From Candidatus Latescibacterota bacterium (GTDB lineage: Bacteria; Krumholzibacteriota; Krumholzibacteriia; WVZY01): DNA of 54,908 nucleotides. Below, one piece after another: positions 26,372-33,968 of the stretch. Position 1 is the stretch's first letter, and every line of letters starts with the position of its first letter. The stretch spans positions 2,739,407 through 2,794,314 of the forward strand of contig CP070677.1 of assembly GCA_020352495.1 (NCBI GenBank), given 5' to 3'. Under the pieces are notes generated by a model. It made no database searches and was not told where the DNA came from. It saw nothing but the letters and a program-made list of their open reading frames with translations. The translations under genes were made by a program, and so were the position numbers.

Positions 26372-26402
26372 ACGGGGTCTCCGATCATAAAGGAGACCCC
26401 GT
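26372..26402 (-). terminator. Terminator of the HYR-like repeat protein gene
   Basis: ACGGGGTCTCC (26372-26382) and GGAGACCCCGT (26392-26402) form an 11-bp stem with a 9-nt loop. On the minus strand it follows the stop at 26429, with TTTT a few bases further. A second hairpin TCGACCA-N6-TGGTCGA is at 26329-26348. The rest of 26152-26371 shows nothing I recognise. Confidence 0.75.
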
Positions 26403-26428
26403 GTGTCGTGGCTGAGAGGTAGTGTGGG

Positions 26429-29400
26429 TTATTTAATGAGGATCATTTTCTTGACGTTGGTAAACCCACCGGCTTTGACGCGATACAGATACATGCCGGT
26501 GGCAACCGGTCTTCCGCTGGTATCCCGACCGTCCCAGTTCACATCGACGAATGCCGGGCCACTGGTTGAACCATGGAACCGTCTGATCAATTGCCCCGCC
26601 ACATTGTAAATGTGGAGCGTCCATGAAACCGCCTCGGGGACAGCGATCGTGATCCTCGTGTTCGGATTGAACGGATTCGGGTAGTTCTGCCCAAGGTCGA
26701 ACCGCGTGGGGAGATTGACGACGGGTTCAACCGGTACGGCGTCATCGGATTCCGACCCGCCGCGAAGATCCGGCAAAGAGCTCGTCTTGGAATTACATTC
26801 CACTATAAACCGGCAACCGTCAAATCCTCGGTTGATCGCGTCGACCGCGTTGTTTATTTCGGGTATGGTCGCACCCGCCGTGTACCCGCCACCCAAAGCC
26901 CGATTCGCCAAGTCGTACAACCCCTGGACGGTCGGCCACAGACCAAGCTCGGTGATGGCCGCGAGCACTGACGGGGCGATCGTATAGTGGCCTATTGGCG
27001 CGTTCGTGTTCAGGACATCGTCTTCGGTCCCATAGAGACCGTCGGGCCCGGGCAGGGCGGGTTGGGTGCAGAATTCCTCGGAGAGAGGGAACAAGAATAA
27101 CGGTGAGTTGACCCTCATGTTCAGGCCGAGAGTGATCGTCTGACCGAGGAGGACGTTTTCGAATTTGCCGTTGCTGTCAAGCGGGACAGCTTTTGGCGAG
27201 GCAATACAGTCGGAGTCCCTCAGAGTCGAGTTCCCCGTGTACGACAACGTCGTGGGAGTCGTCCCTGCAGGAAGCCGTTCGATAATGCAGTGTGCGGACT
27301 TGAAGGGGATCCTAAGTGATCTTCCGTCCAATCCGACCACCAGCGCGGACTGGCTCAGGGCCGCCTGAATGATCTCCAGCGTCGGCATATAATTGAACGT
27401 CCCACCGTAGTTACCATAGAAGCCCTGCGTATGTGTACAGAGCGCGTCGACCTCGCACTTATAAGAGATCCTCTGTGTGCACTCGTCCGATGTGTTGCCA
27501 CAGTAGTCCGCGGCGACCCATTTGCGAATCGCACTAAAGGTCCACGGTTCGGAACCTAGGACCGAGTCCTCCTCGACCATGACCAGGGTGGGGTTCGGGT
27601 CACAGTTGTCGATGGCCGTCGGCTCACCAAACACGAGTATATCGGGGCACTCGACCATCTCATCCGAAGGACACGATGTGATTTCGGGTGGCGTATCGTC
27701 ATCGATCGTGATCGTTTGGACAAAATCTGTCGAATTGAAGCAATCGTCGTATATTCTGTAGACCCGTGTGATGACTTCAGGGCACACGTTACCATCGGAA
27801 AAATCATCCATGTGCATCACCGTCGGGTTACCACAGTTGTCCGTGGCGCTGATCAATCCGATGGACGGTGGCGGTACGTCGTCGTTGCACTGTACCGTGA
27901 TAGGTCCAGGGCCGGAATCCACCGATGGGGGTGTCGTGTCGATCACGGTGATTGTCTGGATGCACTCGACCATGTTGCCACAGTCGTCGGTTATGCGGTA
28001 AACCCGTGAAATTGTCTCCGGGCACGACTGACCGTCCGAAAAATCGCCATGGTGGACGACCGTAACGTGGCCACAGTTGTCCGTTGCCGCAACGTCCCGT
28101 ATGTCGGCTGGGGGCACGTCACCGACACATTCGACCGTGACAGGACCGGCACAGGCGGCAACCGGATCCGTCTCGTCGCGAATCGAGATGATCTGAGTGA
28201 AATCCGCGGTGTTTCCGCAATCATCTGTCGCGCGATATGTGCGGGTAACATGTTCCGGACAAGTATTGCCGTCCGATGTATCACCGACGTGGGTAACCGT
28301 AACATTTCCACAGTTGTCCGTCGCCGTTATCAGATTGATATCGGCGGCGGGTATGTCGCCTCGGCATTCGACATCGACATCGGCCGGACCCGAGATCTCC
28401 GGTGGAGTCGTATCGTCGATCGTAAAGACCTGCACGTGGTCCGTAGCGTTACCGCATTCATCGGTGGCCCGGTACGTCCGGGTGATTCTTTCGGGACACG
28501 AAATCCCGTCCGAGACATCACCAACATGAGTCACGGTGACCGATCCACAGTTGTCGGTCGCGGCTATCAAACCGATGTCAGCCGACGGGATCTCGTCGTG
28601 ACACTCGAGGGTCATGTCCTCCGGTCCGACAACCTCGGGCGCGGTCGTATCGTGGACGCGGATCGTCTGTGGGATCTCCGTCACGTTTCCGCAGCCGTCC
28701 ACGGCCCGATAGGTGCGCGTGATGGTCTCGGGGCATGTGTTCCCGTCCGACGTGTCGCCGACGTGGCTTACGGTCACCGGACCGCAGTTATCCGTGGCCG
28801 CGACGACATTGATATCCGGAGGCGGAACATTGTCGCTGCATTCGACCGTGACCATCTCGATGGGTGACACCGTCGGAGGCGTTGTGTCATGGATGGTGAT
28901 GAGCTGGACAAACGTCGTTGCGTTTCCGCAGTCGTCCACCGCCTGGTACGTTCGCGTGATGATCTCGGGACATGTGTTGCCGTCTGAGACATCGCTCATA
29001 TGTGTGACGGACACGCCCCCGCAATCATCGGTCGCCGTAATCAGATTGTCGTCGGGTACGGGGACGTCGCCGGGGCACTGGACCGTCAACGGTCCCGGAC
29101 CCGAAACGATTTCGGGGGGCGTGTCGTCGACCACATGAATGATTTGCACGCAGGACGTGGCATTACCGCACACATCAGTCACGGTCCACGTTCTGAACAC
29201 GGTGTACTCTTGCGCACAAGCACCGGGGGCGACGGAGTCCACGAAGGCGATCCCGGGATCACCGCACTCGTCCGTCGCAAACGGCCAACCGAGATCATCC
29301 GGCGAGGTGGCGGCTGTGCACGGAACAGTGAGTTCCGTGGGGCACGTCAGAACCGGTGCGGTTTCATCCAGACACTTATTGAGCTGAAACGGTTCGATAA

Positions 29401-30304
29401 AGTCCTTCAGATCGGCACTGGCCGACGCGGAGGACTTTGTCCGGACGAACACCGTGGCAATGGCAAAACACTCACCAAATTCGGGAAGCAGGGTGTTCAG
29501 GTTTGCCATCGCTTCGCCAAATTGATTGATTTCGTAATGGCCGTTGCCAAACGCGTCATACGTCGTTGTTACGATGGAATCAACGTTGGCGGCGACATAA
29601 GCCGAACCGGCGGGGAACGGGACGACGACGTAGGTATACCCACCGGCGCCGTCGGACTCCCAGCGCTGCGCAGAGAATACAGCCTGTGCACCACCATTTG
29701 TCAGCGTGATTGTGAGGACCACATCGCCGATCGTCCGCCCACCGTGAGGACCGTCCGATGTAAACGAGCCATCAGGGTTCTTTGTCAGGGTGTTCTGAAG
29801 AAATTCGAAGTCGATGTAGCTGGTACCGCTGACCGATCGGCGATCGCCACCGACGGTGACCCAGAGGTTCCCGCTTTCGTCTTCGGTTAGATGAATGAAA
29901 CCGTTTTGAATGTCGTCTTTTTGAGGTACGCTCCCGCCTTTCCAGGCGTAGAGGTTTGGATCACCCACAAGCTTGGTGCTCTTGCCAAATATGTCTTGAT
30001 CGTCGTTCTTGACGAGATCGAGAATGTGGAGCGTGATGAGCGGATCCTTCGGACTCCCGTCGGGGAACAAAATGCCCGTTCCCGGGCCGGATGATCCATC
30101 CAGCCAGTCGTTGCCAAGACTAACTGTTCCGCCGGGGTTGTTTGAGTAAAGATTTCCGTCGATCTCGAACCCGTTGCCAAGCCCGGGTTGAGGAGCCTGC
30201 GCGTGTGTCAGTGAAACCATCGGCACGCACAGAAGAACGGCGACGGTGAGAAGAATCATCCGCAGGCCTACTTGGCCACGGATGAAGTGCAGACCGGCAT
30301 CCAT
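26429..30304 (-). CDS. Giant secreted HYR/Ig-like tandem-repeat protein with sorting domain (1291 aa)
   Basis: The signal peptide runs to about residue 36 (LRMILLTVAVLLCVPMVSLTHAQA); ATG 30304 has GGGAG 6 bp upstream. Residues ~40-310 form a beta-rich N-terminal domain. Residues ~315-960 hold tandem HYR-like Ig modules: six near-regular copies of ~79 residues (DTTPP, VTVEC, ATDNCG, SDGNTCPE, TRTYRATDDCGN), with a diverged module at each end. The Cys of VEC, DNCG, TCPE and DDCG recur in every copy and probably form disulfides. A Cys-containing domain follows (~970-1210; CTHTQGFYGNYGG), then the sorting domain (NYPNPFNPNTRITI, MYLYRVKAGG). Probably a cell-surface fibre or adhesion protein. Confidence 0.88.
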   Translation of the reverse strand: MDAGLHFIRGQVGLRMILLTVAVLLCVPMVSLTHAQAPQPGLGNGFEIDGNLYSNNPGGTVSLGNDWLDGSSGPGTGILFPDGSPKDPLITLHILDLVKNDDQDIFGKSTKLVGDPNLYAWKGGSVPQKDDIQNGFIHLTEDESGNLWVTVGGDRRSVSGTSYIDFEFLQNTLTKNPDGSFTSDGPHGGRTIGDVVLTITLTNGGAQAVFSAQRWESDGAGGYTYVVVPFPAGSAYVAANVDSIVTTTYDAFGNGHYEINQFGEAMANLNTLLPEFGECFAIATVFVRTKSSASASADLKDFIEPFQLNKCLDETAPVLTCPTELTVPCTAATSPDDLGWPFATDECGDPGIAFVDSVAPGACAQEYTVFRTWTVTDVCGNATSCVQIIHVVDDTPPEIVSGPGPLTVQCPGDVPVPDDNLITATDDCGGVSVTHMSDVSDGNTCPEIITRTYQAVDDCGNATTFVQLITIHDTTPPTVSPIEMVTVECSDNVPPPDINVVAATDNCGPVTVSHVGDTSDGNTCPETITRTYRAVDGCGNVTEIPQTIRVHDTTAPEVVGPEDMTLECHDEIPSADIGLIAATDNCGSVTVTHVGDVSDGISCPERITRTYRATDECGNATDHVQVFTIDDTTPPEISGPADVDVECRGDIPAADINLITATDNCGNVTVTHVGDTSDGNTCPEHVTRTYRATDDCGNTADFTQIISIRDETDPVAACAGPVTVECVGDVPPADIRDVAATDNCGHVTVVHHGDFSDGQSCPETISRVYRITDDCGNMVECIQTITVIDTTPPSVDSGPGPITVQCNDDVPPPSIGLISATDNCGNPTVMHMDDFSDGNVCPEVITRVYRIYDDCFNSTDFVQTITIDDDTPPEITSCPSDEMVECPDILVFGEPTAIDNCDPNPTLVMVEEDSVLGSEPWTFSAIRKWVAADYCGNTSDECTQRISYKCEVDALCTHTQGFYGNYGGTFNYMPTLEIIQAALSQSALVVGLDGRSLRIPFKSAHCIIERLPAGTTPTTLSYTGNSTLRDSDCIASPKAVPLDSNGKFENVLLGQTITLGLNMRVNSPLFLFPLSEEFCTQPALPGPDGLYGTEDDVLNTNAPIGHYTIAPSVLAAITELGLWPTVQGLYDLANRALGGGYTAGATIPEINNAVDAINRGFDGCRFIVECNSKTSSLPDLRGGSESDDAVPVEPVVNLPTRFDLGQNYPNPFNPNTRITIAVPEAVSWTLHIYNVAGQLIRRFHGSTSGPAFVDVNWDGRDTSGRPVATGMYLYRVKAGGFTNVKKMILIK
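27680..29130 (-). repeat. Tandem 237-bp coding repeats (about six copies)
   Basis: The marker encoding DNCG recurs at 27832, 28072, 28309, 28546, 28783 and 29020: steps of 240, 237, 237, 237 and 237 bp. Copies differ by scattered substitutions, so the array is old or diversifying rather than freshly duplicated. Confidence 0.85.
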
Positions 30305-30684
30305 GAGGGTCTCCCTTCGCTGAAAAACCGTATGTCCATGGGACTAGATGCAAAATCTCCAAGGAGGTCATCCTCGTGTTTATTAGATATACGTATCCCT
30401 CGAGTAACAACTCGTAACTATGAGAAACGATGAGATAGGTTGATGGATGGAAGGCGGATTTACTGCACGCTATAGAGTTTACTTTATCATAAAATGCGCA
30501 ACCTTTTCAACAAACTTTTTTGAAAAATTTTTCAGATTCAACGAGGTGTGAAAACGCGCCATCATGAATATGATCGACAGTTAATCGTGCGCCATTGCGA
30601 GTCGAAGCGCAAACCGATCGGGGGTATGATGAGCGGGTTGGAAAGAGTGTGTTTGAATGGATGATGATTCAGCGTAAGATCGGA
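30305..30684. other. 380-bp AT-rich intergenic region
   Basis: No gene is seen. It contains a perfect hairpin CGAGT-AACA-ACTCG (30401-30414) in the likely promoter area of the minus-strand repeat gene, and a 14-bp palindrome TGAAAAATTTTTCA (30521-30534) in an AT-rich stretch that may help end the 30685 gene. Confidence 0.35.
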
Positions 30685-31272
30685 CTATGCCTTACGCCAG
30701 ATCTCGAGTGCTTCACGTTTTTTCCGATCTTCCTCGGCAGCTCTGATCTCGGTCCGCAAAAACAACCCTTTTCTAACAAGGGCCCGGTACCGATCGATGA
30801 ATGTCATTAGGCTCTCGGGCAATGCATTCGGATCTGGACAGTCGGAATCCAACTTGTCGGAAGTGGGGAGATATCCAAACCGGCGAAGTATCGGTTTGAT
30901 TTCACCGGTCACCGAATTTATCGCGTCGGCCACATCTTTTGGCATTCCCTTTGAGAAATCGATATTGGACCACTGCTCGCCACGCACGCGATGCGTCCAA
31001 AATTTGCATTGGCCAACGAGTCGCGCGACCAGTGCCTGGGTGTTGGCATCGATTTGCTGGATCATACCCTTCATATCTGCCAGCTTGGTGGGGCCGAGGT
31101 CTTTGGTTCGTTCGTAGTATCTCGCCACATAATACTCGGCGCACCGCCAGAACCACGACCGGACAAACTTCTCGGTCTCGGACATGAACGCCCGGCTGAC
31201 GGACTCCATCTCTCTTATCGCTTGCTCCAGCTCATCCGCCGGGTTTTTGGGCACGTGCGTTGGCTGCGACAT
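30685..31272 (-). CDS. Hypothetical helical protein (195 aa)
   Basis: I do not recognise this protein. It has no signal peptide or membrane segment, is rich in charged residues and appears largely alpha-helical (ADELEQAIREMESVSRAFMS, EIRAAEEDRKKREALEIW). Trp and Tyr cluster at WFWRCAEYYVARYYERTK. ATG 31272 has GGAG 4 bp upstream, and a second GGAGG 8 bp earlier, so it is well supported as a translated gene. Neighbours are the HYR-repeat gene downstream and the Big_5 lipoprotein gene upstream, all on the same strand but with large gaps. Confidence 0.65.
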   Translation of the reverse strand: MSQPTHVPKNPADELEQAIREMESVSRAFMSETEKFVRSWFWRCAEYYVARYYERTKDLGPTKLADMKGMIQQIDANTQALVARLVGQCKFWTHRVRGEQWSNIDFSKGMPKDVADAINSVTGEIKPILRRFGYLPTSDKLDSDCPDPNALPESLMTFIDRYRALVRKGLFLRTEIRAAEEDRKKREALEIWRKA

Positions 31273-31614
31273 CGAACTCCGTTCCTCCGTAAGACACGCT
31301 GACGACTACCCTACGCCGGGTAGGTGATGGCGCAGGTATTCCTCGACATACCGAGAAAGCGAAAAACATGCCACAAATAGGGGGTACCGGCATAATCCAA
31401 TCCGTTGAAAGTTCGTGAGTTAGTCGGGCCGTTCCGCGCGGTCAGTGTCCGGGAGATTGCTATTTACACTATCCCTCGCAAGCTGGTCAGATACCTGCGG
31501 CACAACCATCGCCCACCGTGCAGGATTTGTTTTGACAGCCCCAATCGTGCCGGAGAACGAAAGCCCGGCCTCCGACCGGGCTTTCGTTACATGGAACACT
31601 CCAACCCCGAAAGG
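31273..31614. other. 342-bp intergenic region
   Basis: No gene is seen. CTACCC-N6-GGGTAG (31306-31323) lies 34 bp upstream of the minus-strand gene start and could be an operator or leader hairpin. The terminator of the next gene is at 31556-31588. Confidence 0.35.
31556..31588 (-). terminator. Strong hairpin terminator of the Big_5 lipoprotein gene
   Basis: AACGAAAGCCCGG and CCGGGCTTTCGTT form a perfect 13-bp stem with a 7-nt loop, 27 bp past the stop of the minus-strand gene. The U tract is weak on either strand. Confidence 0.65.
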
Positions 31615-33573
31615 TCAGCCGCGTCGATCCTTGATCCCGTGTGCTTCGAGTGCTCTCTTCATCCACGTTCGAAGTCGGCGTAGTTTTTCGGCCGATTCCG
31701 GTTTTGTTTTATCGGATTGGCGCCAGCTGCTCGAACGGGTCGCGAGTCCGCCGTTTGGATCATCGAGGTAGATCTCGATGCCAAACGCGTCGACACCGTT
31801 TTCCACCGTGACGGGGATCCACTCCTCGGTCTGTGTATTCATATAGATGCCAAACGGGTCGGTGTCCGGATCGAAATCAGAGTTGTAATTGACGTCCATA
31901 AAAGCGCCGACCCAGTAGGTCCCCGGCATCAATCCGCCATCGAACATACCTATGGCCCAGTCCGGATAAAACGTGATCGGACCCCCATCGGTTCCAAAAT
32001 CGGGTTCAGGGAATCCACCGGTTGTGTCGAAGGTCGCCGTGTCAAACGCGCCGACGAAAAACGGCACGCTGGAGAGCAATTCCGTGTGAAGGTCGCCCAC
32101 GTAGACGACCGTTCCCGATATCGCTTCGGCATCGATGAGCGGAATGTTCACGTCATAAACCGTGTTTCCGTTGTCGATCAGCACGCTGTCGTAATCGAAG
32201 TCATACATGCGAATGTCTATACCGTACGCCCCGATCGCGTCGCCACGTTCGGGGTCGAGCTCCCCATCGCCGTTCGAATCCATGATGGCAAACGGGAAGT
32301 ACCAGTTGTCGGGGAGGTGTTCGATCATGTAAGTGTCATCCGTCTCGACGAACGCAGCTCCGTAAATCTCAATATACTCGCCGTTGTCAAACGGCGTCGT
32401 CGTGGGGGCAAGTACGATCGCCCCCGTCGGATCGTCGGCCTGCGTCGAGTACGGATCACCCGTGACCGTTCCGGAAATTCTCCCAATGGCAAGCGACGAG
32501 CCTGTTGTGAACTGGATCGTTACCGACTCCTCCATGCCGTTCCCGGCAAGGTCCCTTACTTCTCCCTGCGGTATCACCATCAGGTACTGTGTGTCGTCCA
32601 TTAGGGGTTCGAAGGGTTCGAAGCTGATCGTCCTCCCACCGTTGCTCCATTCCGGAATACCGTCTCCCGGGCTGGGTGCGATCATCACACCGTCTTCATC
32701 GAGAGACTGTGGATCGATAGGTTCGGAAAATGTGAGCCTGAGAACGCTCTCCGTCGAGACGTTTGTGGCACCATCGACCGGGATCGAAGAGACGAGCGTT
32801 GGTGGCGTCACGTCGGGGACGGTCGTTGTCCGGAACGACCAGCTGGTCGGCGCCAGCGGGTTGCCCGCCCAATCGTAAGCCGCGCTGGAAAACGCGACCG
32901 TATAGTTGGTGTTGAGCTCGAGCGACTGAATCGGAGTGAACACGAACTCATTTGCATGATCTTGGTCCATTGTGAACGGAACGTTGCCACCCCCATTCGT
33001 CCACGAAAACGCGTCATAGACGCTCGAGAAATCCATCGGTTCCGAAAAGTGCACGATGAACGATTGACTGGTGCCCACACCCGTGGCTCCGGGGCCCGGC
33101 TCTCGCGCAACAATCTCCGGGGGCGTTAGATCCGGGTCGCTCGATCCGGTAAAAGTGCCCGCCGATGTGCCGGCCAACTGGTTGCCGTGGACGTCTCTGA
33201 TTCCCTTGATGTAGATATCGTAAGGTACGTCGGACATCGCTTCGTGTGTTGTAATCATCACCTTTTTATCACCCGGCTGCAAAACCACAGTGGCCACCCA
33301 CGCCGTGTCACCCGGCGAGGCCGAGCGGGGTGCGTCTGTCACCGACTCCTTGTCGGTCTGCGGGGTTGCGGTTGGGCTGGGCGCTTTTTCGACGATCGTG
33401 TAGTTGTCCGTCCGCTCCGCCGAAGGTTTGTTGAGAGCCTCGTCGAAAGTGACCTCCACATGGTAGGCGTCGACGCCGATGATGCTGGTCACCACTGGGG
33501 GAGTGGTGTCGAGCGCACAGGAACCTGACGGTATCAAGAAAACGCTATAGCCGAAGCAACGCCCATGCCGCAA
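31615..33573 (-). CDS. Big_5 Ig-like lipoprotein; start probably disrupted by a frameshift
   Basis: The open frame encodes ~650 residues. After SGSCALDTTPP, the mature end of a lipoprotein, come Ig-like modules of the Big_5 type: DEALNKPSAERTDNYTI, DLTPPEIVAREPGPGATGVG with VHFSEPMDFSSV, and DVTPPTLVSSIPVDGATNVS with LTFSEPIDPQSL. A carboxypeptidase-regulatory-like region with Ca-binding-like acidic runs follows (DSNGDGELDPERGD, NSDFDPDTD). The frame has no ATG, only TTG 33573 right after a stop. ATG 33566 in another frame reads MGVASAIAFS then stops; one extra T in the TTTT run would join it to FLIPSGSCA, restoring a lipoprotein signal. There is no sorting domain. Confidence 0.75.
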   Translation of the reverse strand: MRHGRCFGYSVFLIPSGSCALDTTPPVVTSIIGVDAYHVEVTFDEALNKPSAERTDNYTIVEKAPSPTATPQTDKESVTDAPRSASPGDTAWVATVVLQPGDKKVMITTHEAMSDVPYDIYIKGIRDVHGNQLAGTSAGTFTGSSDPDLTPPEIVAREPGPGATGVGTSQSFIVHFSEPMDFSSVYDAFSWTNGGGNVPFTMDQDHANEFVFTPIQSLELNTNYTVAFSSAAYDWAGNPLAPTSWSFRTTTVPDVTPPTLVSSIPVDGATNVSTESVLRLTFSEPIDPQSLDEDGVMIAPSPGDGIPEWSNGGRTISFEPFEPLMDDTQYLMVIPQGEVRDLAGNGMEESVTIQFTTGSSLAIGRISGTVTGDPYSTQADDPTGAIVLAPTTTPFDNGEYIEIYGAAFVETDDTYMIEHLPDNWYFPFAIMDSNGDGELDPERGDAIGAYGIDIRMYDFDYDSVLIDNGNTVYDVNIPLIDAEAISGTVVYVGDLHTELLSSVPFFVGAFDTATFDTTGGFPEPDFGTDGGPITFYPDWAIGMFDGGLMPGTYWVGAFMDVNYNSDFDPDTDPFGIYMNTQTEEWIPVTVENGVDAFGIEIYLDDPNGGLATRSSSWRQSDKTKPESAEKLRRLRTWMKRALEAHGIKDRRG

Positions 33574-33578
33574 TCAAA

Positions 33579-33600
33579 ATTGTCACATTTGATTGACAAT
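33579..33600. promoter_or_regulatory. Inverted repeat ATTGTCA-N8-TGACAAT
   Basis: Perfect 7-bp arms immediately upstream of the Big_5 lipoprotein gene on the minus strand. Possible operator. Confidence 0.3.
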
Positions 33601-33806
33601 CGCGTGTGCGACACAGAACCCGCAGCTGTAACGTAAATTGGGGATTGACGATATCACGTCTGTGTGGCGAGTAGGGGTTTTCCTCACACGCGGCCTGTTT
33701 TTGGGAAAGTGGTTGATACTCTTCCCAAGATTTTTTGGGACCTAGCTCGGGCGGACGGTCAGGATCTGTCGACACAGCCACCCCGAGATATTATATTGAA
33801 AACAGC

Positions 33807-33906
33807 GAGCCGTGATACCGGCTCAGTGGCATTATCGAAGTGGTGAAGGATTTCAAAGTTCCGATAATGCCGTCGGCCCCCATGCCTTGCCCGAGACGTG
33901 GGGGCC
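33807..33906. ncRNA. Candidate structured RNA with three adjacent hairpins
   Basis: Three perfect stems follow each other 3 nt apart: GAGCCG-N6-CGGCTC (33807-33824), GGCATTATCG-N24-CGATAATGCC (33828-33871) and GGCCCCCA-N16-TGGGGGCC (33875-33906). They lie in the 395-bp gap 33574-33968 downstream of the minus-strand phosphatase gene, so they might be a complex 3' end. On the plus strand TATTAT (33789-33794) just upstream could be a -10, without a good -35. Strand is undecided. A further hairpin TCCCAA-N6-TTGGGA is at 33723-33740. I recognise no known RNA family. Confidence 0.4.
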
Positions 33907-33968
33907 TGTTCTGTGTTGGGGATGGGTCGCCTTCTGTGTTTCGCAATCGATGACCGGTGCCGCAGGCT

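Noticed and set aside
27680..29130. Possible CRISPR-like array from regular repeats
   Set aside because: The period is 237 bp with no short repeat-spacer structure; the repeats are protein-coding HYR-like modules.
28049..29890. Plus-strand open frames across the HYR-like repeats
   Set aside because: They are periodic only because the minus-strand coding repeats are periodic; no start signals.
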